Assembly: GCF_017104715.1 (NCBI RefSeq)
Contig: NZ_JAAGPI010000060.1
Span: forward strand, 1 to 41,950
Direction: 5' to 3'
DNA: 41,950 nt
DNA from: Burkholderia sp. Ac-20365
Lineage (GTDB): Bacteria; Pseudomonadota; Gammaproteobacteria; Burkholderiales; Burkholderiaceae
Below, piece after piece: positions 6,952 to 14,662 of this stretch (position 1 is its first letter; each line of letters starts with the position of its first letter). The notes beneath the pieces were generated by a model that had not been told where the DNA came from, did not search any database, and saw only the letters and a program-made list of their open reading frames with translations. The position numbers and the translations under genes were made by a program.

Positions 6952-8466
6952 TCAACGCGAGCGCAGAACGCCATAGCGTTCCAGCGTCTGCTGGCGCGCT
7001 TTCGCGTGGTCGACTACCGGCTGCGGATAATCTTTCCCCAGCACCACGCCCCATTCGTTCAGATCGTCGGGATCCGCCTGCCACGGCGCGTGAATCCATT
7101 TCGCGGGCACTTTCTCCAGCTCCGGCAGAAAGCGCTTGATGAACAGTCCCTGCGGATCGAATTTCTCCGATTGCGTCACCGGGTTGAATATCCGGAACCA
7201 CGGCTGTGCGTCGCAGCCCGTCGATGCCGCCCATTGCCAGCCGCCGTTGTTCGCTGAAAAGTCGAAGTCGTTGAGCTTTTCCTCGAAATAGCGCTCGCCG
7301 CGCCGCCAGTCGATACCCAGATCTTTTGCGAGAAAACTCGCCGTCACCATCCGCAGACGGTTGTGCATGAAGCCCGTCTGGTTCAGTTGCAGCATCGCGG
7401 CGTCGACGAGCGGATAGCCGGTGCGGCCTTCGCACCAGGCCGCGAACAGCGCGTCGGCGTGTTTGCCCGTTTCCCAGCGAACCGAGTCGAACTCGCGCTT
7501 GAAAGACGCGTGCTTCGCGATGTGCGGATGATGCGCGAGGATCATGAAGTAGAAATCCCGCCAGACCAGTTCCGATAACCATGTGGCCGCGCCCTGGCCG
7601 TCGGGTTGCAGCGACATCTCGTGCGCGAGCCGCGCAAGCGTGCGGATCGACACCGTGCCGAAACGCAGATGCACCGACAGATGGCTCGTGCCGCGCGCAG
7701 CGGGAAAGTCGCGCCGGTCGGCGTAACTGTCGATGCGTGTCACGAAGTCTTCGAGCAGCTTTTGCGCGCCGCTCATCCCGGCCGGAATGTCGATCTCCGA
7801 GAGCTTGCCGGCCGCGAAGCCCATTTTTCCGAGCGTCGGCCATGCGTGGTCGAGCCTGGTCGGCGGCTTTGCGAGACTTTGCGCGTATTGTTCGACGGGA
7901 TAGGGCTTCAGATCGAACGGCGTCAGTTTCCTGAGCCACGCATTCTTGTACGGCGTGAACACGGCGAAGGGCTTGCCTTGTCCGTTGAGCAGTTCGTCGC
8001 GCTCGAAAATCACCTGATCCTTGAACGTGAACAACTGACGTTTTTCTTCACCCAGCCGTTCGGCCACCGTCTCATCGCGTCCGATCGCGACGGGCTCGTA
8101 ATCGTGGTTGGTGAAAACGGCTTCGACTTCGAGCTGCGCAGCGAGCTTCGGTATTTCATCGGCCGGATCGCCGTGCAGCACGATCAATCCGCCGCCGCCT
8201 TCCTTCAGCGACCTATCCAGTTCTTCAAGCGACGCAAGAATGAATTCGATCCGCCGATCCTGCACCTTGCCCTTCGTGTCATCGCGCTCGTGCGCCCAAT
8301 CGATCAACGGTTGAAGAATGGTCGTATCGAACACGAACACGCACCACACGCGCTCGCAATGCTTGAGCGCGTAATACAGCGCCGCGTTGTCGCCGGTTCG
8401 CAGGTCGCGGCGAAACCAGACGAGTCCGTTCTGAAAGTGTGAGTCGAGCTGGTAGGCGCGGGTCAT
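6952..8466 (-). CDS. phrB: Deoxyribodipyrimidine photolyase
   Basis: This 504-residue protein has the photolyase/cryptochrome layout. The N-terminal antenna domain starts LVWFRRDLRTGDNAALYYAL (about residues 15-34). The C-terminal FAD domain carries the conserved block from about residue 375: AAMLQLNQTGFMHNRLRM, then LGIDWRRGERYFEEKLNDFD and NNGGWQWAASTGCD. The tryptophans of the electron-transfer and dimer-binding surface are present. It repairs UV-induced cyclobutane pyrimidine dimers using blue or near-UV light. The length is slightly above the usual 470 or so. It is transcribed alone and is separated from ohr by a strong terminator. Confidence 0.95.
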   Translation of the reverse strand: MTRAYQLDSHFQNGLVWFRRDLRTGDNAALYYALKHCERVWCVFVFDTTILQPLIDWAHERDDTKGKVQDRRIEFILASLEELDRSLKEGGGGLIVLHGDPADEIPKLAAQLEVEAVFTNHDYEPVAIGRDETVAERLGEEKRQLFTFKDQVIFERDELLNGQGKPFAVFTPYKNAWLRKLTPFDLKPYPVEQYAQSLAKPPTRLDHAWPTLGKMGFAAGKLSEIDIPAGMSGAQKLLEDFVTRIDSYADRRDFPAARGTSHLSVHLRFGTVSIRTLARLAHEMSLQPDGQGAATWLSELVWRDFYFMILAHHPHIAKHASFKREFDSVRWETGKHADALFAAWCEGRTGYPLVDAAMLQLNQTGFMHNRLRMVTASFLAKDLGIDWRRGERYFEEKLNDFDFSANNGGWQWAASTGCDAQPWFRIFNPVTQSEKFDPQGLFIKRFLPELEKVPAKWIHAPWQADPDDLNEWGVVLGKDYPQPVVDHAKARQQTLERYGVLRSR

Positions 8467-8572
8467 GGTTGGTCGAGTTGTTGTGCGTCAGCGGAAAAAA
8501 GCCACCGCCGATGATAGTGTCCACGAGGTGCAAACCCAATGCCCGCGTCATCAGGATCCGACGCAAAAATGA

Positions 8573-8610
8573 AGCAGCGCCCGCCTTTCGCACAAAAGGC
8601 GGGCGCTGCT
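8573..8610 (-). terminator. Rho-independent terminator of ohr
   Basis: A perfect 16-base-pair inverted repeat (arms 8573-8588 and 8595-8610, loop of six) lies 24 bases after the ohr stop on the minus strand. It is followed in that direction by TTCATTTTTG. It separates ohr from phrB. Confidence 0.85.
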
Positions 8611-8633
8611 CAACAAGCGTTGCTCAATTCAGA

Positions 8634-9053
8634 TCAGGCGACCTTCACGCGCACATCCACATTGCCGCGCGTCGCGTTCGAGTACGGGCAAACCTGATGC
8701 GCTGCATCGACGAGGTCTTGCGCTGCCTTCGCATCGAGACCCGGCAGCGACACGCGCAGTTCGATATCCAGCGCGAAGCCGCCCTTGTCGTTCGGACCGA
8801 CGCCGACGTCGGCCGTCACAGTCGTTTCAGCCGGCACGGCCTGCTTGCGCTGGCCGGCGACGAACTTCATCGCGCTCAGGAAACACGCCGAGTAGCCGGC
8901 CGCGAACAGTTGTTCCGGGTTCGTGCCTTGCGCGCCGTTGCCGCCGAGTTCGCGCGGCGCGGCCAGCTTCACGTCGAGCGCGTTGTCCGACGAGACTGCG
9001 CGACCATCGCGACCGCCATTGCTCGTTGCCGTTGCCTTGTACAGTACGTTCAT
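8634..9053 (-). CDS. ohr: Organic hydroperoxide resistance peroxiredoxin Ohr
   Basis: This 139-residue OsmC/Ohr-family protein has two redox cysteines, Cys57 in AAGYSACFLSAM and Cys122 in HQVCPYSNAT. TNPEQLFAAGYSACF and VCPYSNATRGN are Ohr-type motifs and separate it from OsmC. It reduces organic and lipid hydroperoxides using lipoylated proteins, forming a Cys57-Cys122 disulfide during the cycle. A marR-type gene (ohrR) follows in the same direction, 157 bases upstream. A matching element in both promoters points to OhrR control. Confidence 0.95.
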   Translation of the reverse strand: MNVLYKATATSNGGRDGRAVSSDNALDVKLAAPRELGGNGAQGTNPEQLFAAGYSACFLSAMKFVAGQRKQAVPAETTVTADVGVGPNDKGGFALDIELRVSLPGLDAKAAQDLVDAAHQVCPYSNATRGNVDVRVKVA

Positions 9054-9144
9054 GTTGACGCTCCTTGATCGATTCCAGTGATTGGGTCAGTGCTTGCCAG
9101 TGCTTCGCGTTGTCGCTGTCGAACTGGCATGGACAGAAATATAT

Positions 9145-9180
9145 CGTGCAAATTATTAGCGTGCAAACTAAATTGCCTAT
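9145..9180 (-). promoter_or_regulatory. ohr promoter with OhrR-type operator
   Basis: The AT-rich region before ohr contains GCGTGCAAACTA at 9159-9170, continuing into a dyad GCAA-ACTAAA-TTGC (9163-9176). The same 12 bases occur before ohrR at 9702-9713. A motif shared by both promoters in an ohr-ohrR pair is the expected OhrR operator. Confidence 0.6.
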
Positions 9181-9209
9181 CGATGCGATAGGCACAACTG
9201 TGCGTGTCG

Positions 9210-9665
9210 TCAGTAGCGTTCGAGATAGTCGTTCAGCGTGCCGCGCAATTGCTGCAGATCGCTGCGCAGGCGCATGAGAAATTCAGGCGTCTGCTGGGTC
9301 GCACAGAAAATTTCTTCCGGCACGTCGCGCGCCGAGCGCTTGAGCGCAACGCCGGATTTCGTCAGCCGGATGAAAACGAGCCGTTCATCTTCGGTGCCGC
9401 GCACGCGTTCGATAAAACCCTGTGATTCGAGCCGCTTGAGCAGCGGCGTGACGGTGGCCGAATCGAGATTCAGGCGCGCGGCGATATCCTTCACGGTGAC
9501 GTCGTCGCTTTCCCATAGGATCAGCATGGTCAGATACTGCGGATACGTGAGGCCCAGCCGGTCGAGGATCGGCTTGTAGGCTTTCGTCATCGCGAGCGAC
9601 GTCGAGTAGAGCGCGAAGCAGAGTTGCTCGTCGAGCGTAACGGGAAAGGCGGTGCGCTGGGTCAT
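9210..9665 (-). CDS. ohrR: MarR-family organic peroxide sensor OhrR
   Basis: This 151-residue MarR protein has the N-terminal reactive cysteine of OhrR, Cys16 in LDEQLCFALYSTS. The winged helix follows (VTVKDIAARLNLDSATVTPLLKRLESQGFIER, about residues 56-87) with the wing at RGTEDERLVFIRLT. In the family, oxidation of this Cys by organic hydroperoxides releases DNA and derepresses ohr. The C-terminal part carries ATQQTPE, with no second cysteine apart from one in IFCATQ (about residue 120) that could form an intersubunit disulfide. It lies directly upstream of ohr in the same direction, with its own promoter carrying the shared operator. Confidence 0.94.
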   Translation of the reverse strand: MTQRTAFPVTLDEQLCFALYSTSLAMTKAYKPILDRLGLTYPQYLTMLILWESDDVTVKDIAARLNLDSATVTPLLKRLESQGFIERVRGTEDERLVFIRLTKSGVALKRSARDVPEEIFCATQQTPEFLMRLRSDLQQLRGTLNDYLERY

Positions 9666-9697
9666 GGGCGTTCCCCTGGAAGCGAAGCGTGCGAATG

Positions 9698-9718
9698 GAT
9701 TGCGTGCAAACTATTGTG
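9698..9718 (-). promoter_or_regulatory. ohrR promoter operator (autoregulation)
   Basis: GCGTGCAAACTA at 9702-9713 is identical to the element before ohr and is followed by TTGTGC, giving a GCAAACTA-n3-TGC dyad like the ohr site. It is about 37-48 bases upstream of the ohrR start, consistent with autorepression. Confidence 0.55.
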
Positions 9719-9769
9719 CCGCAAAACCGCGGCGCGTTGCATCGATGCTTCGGGCGTGAGCGCAGAAAA

Positions 9770-9793
9770 TCCGCGCCGCATGGGCGGCGCGGA
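9770..9793 (-). terminator. Terminator of the BPSS1780-family gene
   Basis: A perfect ten-base-pair stem (TCCGCGCCGC / GCGGCGCGGA, loop ATGG) is followed on the minus strand by TTTTC. It lies 18 bases beyond the stop of the membrane-protein gene that ends at 9812. Confidence 0.75.
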
Positions 9794-9811
9794 CTCGCAA
9801 GGGAAAATCGC

Positions 9812-10624
9812 TCAGGAAGACGGCGTGGAGGACGCCGGCGGCAGCGGCTGGTTGGGCGTTTGCACGCCGAAGCAGCCGCGATAGGTCGCGTAGAACGAGC
9901 AGTAGAGCATCGTGGTCACGATGATCGACGCGGGCATCAGGATCACCAGCGCGAGATCGCCGGCGCCAAGCGCCTGCAACAGCGCGGACAGGCCGATCGA
10001 CACCGTGGTCGCGACGGCGAACCACAACGCGCCATACACGACGAACGCGCCGCGATTGCGCCAGCAACTGACGATGCTGAAGAACATCGCCTTGATGGTC
10101 GGCACATCGTGCCAGGCGGCGAGGACGGGCGCGAACCAGAACAGCATCGCGACGGGCACATAGAACGCGAGCGCCGTCACCACCGCAAGCAGAACGTCGC
10201 TATTGGCGGCGGCTTCTGCCTGCATCGACTCGCCGCTGATCATCAGATGCAGCAGTGTGCCGCCGTCCGCAAGCGCGGACCCCGTCAGCACGACGGCCAT
10301 CGCGATGATGTACAGCACGCCGAGCAGCAGCAGGCGCTTTGCGACCTGACTGCCGTACGAGCGAAAGCCGTCGACGAGAATGGTGGGCAGCACTGGTTTG
10401 CCCGCAATCGTGTCGCGGCATGCCGCCATGAAGCCGACGGCAACGCCTGGAATCAGCATGAGCGGCAGCACGCCGCCGATGATAGGAATCAGCGAGATCG
10501 CCGTCATCGCGAGCAGATACGCGAAGAACAGCGTTAGAAACGCAAGCGGATTCCTGCGAAACAGCCAGATGCCTTGCCGGAACCACACATAGCCGGTTTT
10601 CGCCGGAACTTCGATCAGTTGCAT
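9812..10624 (-). CDS. BPSS1780-family membrane protein
   Basis: This 270-residue integral membrane protein has about six hydrophobic segments: near residues 27-47 (LAFLTLFFAYLLAMTAISL), 48-68, 98-118, 143-168, 190-220 and 225-250. The start MQLIEVPAKTGYVWFRQGI and the pattern CRDTIAGKPVLP match the Burkholderiales family typified by BPSS1780, whose function is unknown. The C-terminal tail is rich in P and S. Its ATG overlaps the last ten bases of thrB, so the two are probably co-transcribed and translationally coupled. Nothing in the sequence ties it to threonine synthesis beyond that position. Confidence 0.85.
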   Translation of the reverse strand: MQLIEVPAKTGYVWFRQGIWLFRRNPLAFLTLFFAYLLAMTAISLIPIIGGVLPLMLIPGVAVGFMAACRDTIAGKPVLPTILVDGFRSYGSQVAKRLLLLGVLYIIAMAVVLTGSALADGGTLLHLMISGESMQAEAAANSDVLLAVVTALAFYVPVAMLFWFAPVLAAWHDVPTIKAMFFSIVSCWRNRGAFVVYGALWFAVATTVSIGLSALLQALGAGDLALVILMPASIIVTTMLYCSFYATYRGCFGVQTPNQPLPPASSTPSS

Positions 10625-11610
10625 GAGGTATGAATGCCTGGGAGTGCGGCGCCCGCGAGGCGCTCGCGAAGAATGCGCTCGAAATGGCCGGGGTCGTGCG
10701 GCTTGAGTAGTTCGGCGGCGCGCGGCATGTGGAAATCATACAGGCGCGACACCCAGAAGCGATACGCGCCCGCGCGCAACATGTCGCCCCAGTGCCGGTT
10801 TTCGGCGGGCGTGAACGGACGCACGGTCTGATAGGCGCGCAACATGGCTTCGACGCGAGCGTCGTCGAGCTTGCCTGTCGTGAGGTCGACGCACCAGTCG
10901 TTAACGGTCACGGCGACGTCGAACAGCCACTTGTCGCAGCCTGCGAAGTAAAAGTCAAAGAAGCCGCCGAGCGCGACATCATGGTGCGTGCCGGGCGCGG
11001 CATGCGCGAACAGCACGTTGTCGCGGAACAGATCGCAATGGCACGGGCCTTCGGGCAGCGACGCGTAGTCTTCCGATGCGAAGAACGCCGTTTGATGCGC
11101 GAGTTCTTCGGTAATCAGCGTGCGCTGCGCGTCCGTCAGAAACGGCACGACGCCCGGCACGGTTTCCTGCCACCACGGCAGGCTGCGCAGATTCGGCTGA
11201 TGATGCGCGAAGTCGCGGCCCGCGAGATGCATGCGCGCGAGCATCTGGCCGACTTCGACACAGTGTGCGACGCCGGGCGCGAGTTCCGGTGCGCCGTCGA
11301 GCTTCGTGACGATGGTCGCAGGCTTGCCGTTGAGCATGCCGAACAGCGCGCCGTCGTCGCGCGGCATCGGGTCCGGCACGGGGACGCGGTGCGACGCCAG
11401 ATGACGCATCAGATCGAGATAGAACGGCAGCTGCTGCGCCGTGAGCTTTTCGAAGATCGTGAGGACGTACTCGCCGCGGGTGGTCGTCAGAAAGAAATTG
11501 CTGTTCTCGATACCGGATGTAATGCCGCGAAATTCGACGACATCGCCGAGATCGTAGTGGCGCATCCAGTCTGCGAGTTGGGCTTCGGTGACAGCGGTGA
11601 AAACGGCCAT
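10615..11610 (-). CDS. thrB: Homoserine kinase (APH-fold type)
   Basis: This 331-residue protein has the aminoglycoside-phosphotransferase-like fold of the pseudomonad/burkholderial ThrB, not the GHMP fold of the Escherichia coli enzyme. It opens MAVFTAVTEAQLADWMRHYDLG. The N-lobe has GITSGIENSNFFLTT (about residues 29-43). The catalytic loop is HCDLFRDNVLF (191-201) and the metal site is FFDFYFAG (about 217-224). It phosphorylates homoserine in the threonine pathway. In Pseudomonas the order is polA, DUF2782 gene, thrB. Here the DUF2782 gene is still adjacent and polA is about 5.5 kb away, so part of the ancestral cluster remains. Confidence 0.95.
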   Translation of the reverse strand: MAVFTAVTEAQLADWMRHYDLGDVVEFRGITSGIENSNFFLTTTRGEYVLTIFEKLTAQQLPFYLDLMRHLASHRVPVPDPMPRDDGALFGMLNGKPATIVTKLDGAPELAPGVAHCVEVGQMLARMHLAGRDFAHHQPNLRSLPWWQETVPGVVPFLTDAQRTLITEELAHQTAFFASEDYASLPEGPCHCDLFRDNVLFAHAAPGTHHDVALGGFFDFYFAGCDKWLFDVAVTVNDWCVDLTTGKLDDARVEAMLRAYQTVRPFTPAENRHWGDMLRAGAYRFWVSRLYDFHMPRAAELLKPHDPGHFERILRERLAGAALPGIHTSCN

Positions 11611-11735
11611 GCGTGGGGCGTCGGATCAGGTTGATTGGCTGGCGCTACGCCAGTGCGAGGTCGGAGCAAGCGGGTTGAAAGCGTCGTGGCGGGCGCTGCG
11701 GGCAATGCATGCGGCGCCCGGCCCGTCAGACGCAA

Positions 11736-11770
11736 AACCGGCGCGCACCTGCAAAGGGAGCGCGCCGGTT
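11736..11770 (-). terminator. Terminator of the DUF2782 gene
   Basis: A ten-base-pair perfect stem (AACCGGCGCG / CGCGCCGGTT, 15-base loop) is followed on the minus strand by TTTTGCG. It lies eight bases after the stop of the DUF2782 gene and separates it from thrB. Confidence 0.75.
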
Positions 11771-11777
11771 GGGTCAA

Positions 11778-12185
11778 TCAGTAATGCAGGTTCACGGACG
11801 GCAGGCGCGCGGGCGGCTTGCCCGATTCGTACACCCGGGGCGACGTGTCCGTCGGCGCGCTCATCTGGTAGCGCGTGCCGAAGTTCGAGCGCACGTCGAT
11901 TTCGACGGGCTTGCCCTTGTCGCGGTATTCGGTGATTTCGGTGCCGTTGCCGCTGCGTTCGTAGAAGCTCGGCTGACGCGGCTGGTTGATCTCGACCTTC
12001 GAGCTGACTTCAGCCGCCGGGCGGTTGATCGCTCGGAGATCCGGCAGGCCGGCCCGTTCGTTGGCTGCGGCTTGAGCGTCTGCGGCTGCCTGCGCCTCTT
12101 GCGGCGACGGGGCAGGCTGGGCAGCCATCGCGGCGCTGCTGACGGCCAGCATCAGCGCAACGGCGACGGGGAAGAGCGGCTTCAT
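11778..12185 (-). CDS. DUF2782 family exported protein
   Basis: From the ATG at 12183-12185 this is a 135-residue protein with a Sec signal peptide (MKPLFPVAVALMLAVSSAAM, then AAQPAPSP). A GGAGAAA ribosome-binding site just upstream decides this start over the longer open frame to 12248. The mature part starts with an A/Q/E-rich linker. It then carries the DUF2782-like core from about residue 75, with EINQPRQPSFYERSGNG, TEITEYRDKGKPVEIDVR and GTRYQMSAP. This family lies between polA and thrB in Pseudomonas, which fits the location beside thrB. The function is unknown; the protein is probably periplasmic. Confidence 0.72.
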   Translation of the reverse strand: MKPLFPVAVALMLAVSSAAMAAQPAPSPQEAQAAADAQAAANERAGLPDLRAINRPAAEVSSKVEINQPRQPSFYERSGNGTEITEYRDKGKPVEIDVRSNFGTRYQMSAPTDTSPRVYESGKPPARLPSVNLHY

Positions 12186-12404
12186 GGTGTTTCTCCGATT
12201 AGGTGGCCCAATTCTAGCAAATCCACTGCTGCTCAAGGGCGCGAGCAACGGGCGATAGCCTTATTTTGCGCGCTTCGCCCGCGAACTGCAGAAAGCGCCG
12301 CATAGCGTGCGCGACGGCACGCAAACGCACGTCGGGCGGGCAGGTCTTCATGGAAAAGCACGGGTTCCGTGGTAATGTCGTTGCATCAATCGAGGCGAAC
12401 GAAG

Positions 12405-13931
12405 ATGAACTACGAGACCAATCAACGCGCGGTGCACATGCCCGCCAACGCGTTCCCGACCGAGGCTTTCGACGACGCAGCCGACGCCGTCACGCGCCTC
12501 TCCGCCATCTACGAAGCGAACACGTCGTTCCTGCGCGATGCATTCGCCCGCTATCGCCGCAACGAACCGTTCGACCGGCGCGTGCGCGCGTGCTATCCGT
12601 TCGTGCGCGTGCGCACCGAGACGAACACGCATGTCGATTCGCGCCGCTCGTATGGTTTTGTCGCAGGTCCAGGCGTGTTCGAAACAACGGTGACGCGGCC
12701 CGATCTGTTCGGCAATTACTATCGCGAGCAATTGCGGCTGCTGGTGAAGAACCATCATGTGTCGGTGGAAGTGGGCGTGTCCGATCAGCCTATTCCCATT
12801 CATTTCGCGTTCGCCGAAGGCATTCACCTGGAAGGCGATCTGGACCGCGAGCGTCTGCTCGCGATGCGCGACGTGTTCGACGCGCCCGATCTCGCGTTGC
12901 TCGACGACCGCATCGTCAACGGCACGTATGAGCCGCTGCCGGGCGAGCCGCATCCGCTCGCGCTGTTCACGGCGGCGCGCGTGGACTTTTCGCTGCATCG
13001 TCTGAAGCACTACACGGCGACCTCGCCGACGCATTGCCAGAACTACGTGCTGTATACGAACTACCAGTTCTATATCGACGAGTTCGTGAAGCTCGGCCGC
13101 ACGATGATGACAAAGACCGACGACGCCGATCTGCGCGCGTATCGCAGCGAGTACACATCGTTCGTCGAACCGGGCGACGTGATCACGTACAACGCGAATC
13201 TCGGCGAGCAGGAAGACGAAGGCCACGCGCCGCCGCGCCTGCCGCAGATGCCCGCGTATCATCTGAAGCGCGCGGACGGCAGCGGCATCACGATGGTCAA
13301 TATTGGCGTCGGGCCGTCGAACGCGAAGACCATTACCGATCACATCGCCGTGCTGCGTCCGCATGCGTGGATCATGCTGGGCCACTGCGCGGGGCTGCGC
13401 AACACGCAGCGTCTGGGCGACTACGTGCTCGCGCACGGCTATGTGCGCGAGGATCACGTGCTCGACGACGATCTGCCGCTGTGGGTGCCGATTCCTGCTT
13501 TGGCCGAAGTGCAGGTCGCGCTGGAGCGCGCGGTCGCGCAGGTCACGCAACTCGACGGCGCGGAACTCAAGCGCGTGATGCGCACGGGAACGGTGGCAAG
13601 CGTCGATAACCGTAACTGGGAACTGCGCGATCATCGCGAGCCGGTGCTGCGCCTGTCGCAAAGCCGCGCGATTGCGCTCGATATGGAAAGCGCGACTATC
13701 GCTGCGAATGGTTTCCGGTTCCGTGTGCCTTATGGCACGTTGCTATGCGTGTCGGACAAGCCGTTGCATGGCGAGCTGAAGCTGCCGGGCATGGCCGATC
13801 AGTTTTATCGTGCGCAGGTCGATCAGCATTTGCAGATCGGCGTGAAGGCGATGGAGATTTTGCGCACAAACGGTTTGCATAAGTTGCATAGCCGGAAGTT
13901 GCGCAGCTTTGCGGAAGTGGCGTTTCAGTAG
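12405..13931 (+). CDS. amn: AMP nucleosidase
   Basis: This 508-residue protein (start MNYETNQRAVHMPANAF) has the two-domain layout of Amn. The N-terminal domain (about 1-180) includes RRSYGFVAGPGVFETTVTRP. The nucleoside phosphorylase-like C-terminal domain (about 280-500) includes VNIGVGPSNAKTITDHIAVL, WIMLGHCAGLR and AIALDMESATIAANGFRFRV. The DMES acidic residue is typical of ribose binding. It splits AMP into adenine and ribose-5-phosphate and so controls AMP levels. The frame is open to an ATG at 12369, but that 12-residue extension looks non-native. It is monocistronic, and repeat copy A follows about 40 bases later. Confidence 0.93.
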   Translation: MNYETNQRAVHMPANAFPTEAFDDAADAVTRLSAIYEANTSFLRDAFARYRRNEPFDRRVRACYPFVRVRTETNTHVDSRRSYGFVAGPGVFETTVTRPDLFGNYYREQLRLLVKNHHVSVEVGVSDQPIPIHFAFAEGIHLEGDLDRERLLAMRDVFDAPDLALLDDRIVNGTYEPLPGEPHPLALFTAARVDFSLHRLKHYTATSPTHCQNYVLYTNYQFYIDEFVKLGRTMMTKTDDADLRAYRSEYTSFVEPGDVITYNANLGEQEDEGHAPPRLPQMPAYHLKRADGSGITMVNIGVGPSNAKTITDHIAVLRPHAWIMLGHCAGLRNTQRLGDYVLAHGYVREDHVLDDDLPLWVPIPALAEVQVALERAVAQVTQLDGAELKRVMRTGTVASVDNRNWELRDHREPVLRLSQSRAIALDMESATIAANGFRFRVPYGTLLCVSDKPLHGELKLPGMADQFYRAQVDQHLQIGVKAMEILRTNGLHKLHSRKLRSFAEVAFQ

Positions 13932-14025
13932 GGGCTGATGATGGGGTTGCCTGGAGTGCCTGGTTTGTCGCTGGCATCCGCGTGATGTTAGTGGTTTATT
14001 GGCGTTGCCCCTGTGCGGGGCGGCA

Positions 14026-14059
14026 CCTACTTTTCTTTGCCGCGGCAAAGAAAAGTAGG
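14026..14059. repeat. 34-bp perfect palindrome, left arm of copy A
   Basis: CCTACTTTTCTTTGCCG is followed directly by its exact inverse complement, with no loop. The same 34 bases occur in copy B at 29632-29665. Confidence 0.9.
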
Positions 14060-14239
14060 CAAAAGAAAGCCGCTGAACACCGCCAGTTCTTGTTCCCGCC
14101 TGAGGGCCCCCAACGGGTCCTCCGCTTCACACGGCGTCCTGCCTTTCACTGCCCGTTGCCAACGCTCTTATTGAGTGCCTCACCCGCTTCACACTCCCAC
14201 GTCGCCGCGGGCGCGATCAAATCTCCCACGTTCTATAGC

Positions 14240-14372
14240 GGCAAACTGTGTGTAGGCTTTCGCGGCGTATGTGCTTAACTCCGGACTGAAAAGCGAGGTC
14301 GCGGCTGGAAAGGAAGATCGGTGTCGTAAGAGCGCCGACGTTTGAAGCACTACGCCCTACACACAGTTTGCC
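14240..14372. repeat. Central inverted pair of copy A
   Basis: GGCAAACTGTGTGTAGG (14240-14256) is matched exactly by its inverse CCTACACACAGTTTGCC (14356-14372), with a 99-base interior. The same arms occur in copy B at 29845-29861 and 29942-29958. Confidence 0.9.
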
Positions 14373-14553
14373 ACCTGGGCGGCACAAACCATTCGCTGCC
14401 GCTGGCTGCGCTACGGGTGATTGAAGTGGGTGAGGCGCTTCGCCGAAGCGTTGGCAACGGGCGCGGATTGAGCGGTTGCCGTGTGAAGTAGAGGAACCGT
14501 CGGGGGCCCTCAGGCGGAGGTCAAGAACGGGCGGTGTTAGCCCGCTTTCTTTG

Positions 14554-14585
14554 CTTACTTTCTTTGCGGCGGCAAAGAAAGTAAG
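14554..14585. repeat. Right hairpin of copy A
   Basis: CTTACTTTCTTTGC and its exact inverse flank a GGCG centre. It resembles the left 34-bp palindrome in inverse orientation and forms part of the long-range pairing of the two ends. Confidence 0.85.
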
Positions 14586-14662
14586 TGCCGCCCCGCACAG
14601 GGGCAACGCCTGAACCAGGCAAAGCAAAACGCGGATGCCAACAACAAACAAAGCGGACCACT

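Larger units (their letters stand above)
13973..14639. repeat. Dispersed nested inverted-repeat element, copy A
   Basis: This 667-base non-coding element is bounded by GGCATCCGCG (13973-13982) and its exact inverse CGCGGATGCC (14630-14639). The similarity extends about ten bases further out on each side with mismatches. Inside are a perfect 26-base inverted pair (14001-14026 / 14585-14610), two hairpins (14026-14059 and 14554-14585), and a central 17-base inverted pair (14240-14256 / 14356-14372). The same structure recurs at 29579-30249. There is no transposase frame. Short open frames in it encode the same repetitive RGGTYF-like peptide and look spurious. It fills the space between the convergent 3' ends of amn and the chromate transporter. 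I see no clear target-site duplication. Confidence 0.85.

Noticed and set aside
14001..14610. CRISPR array
   Set aside because: The repeats are inverted and long-range, not regularly spaced direct repeats, and no cas genes are present.
13973..14639. Insertion sequence with transposase
   Set aside because: No frame longer than about 100 codons is conserved between the two copies and no transposase motif is visible. It was kept as a non-coding repeat.
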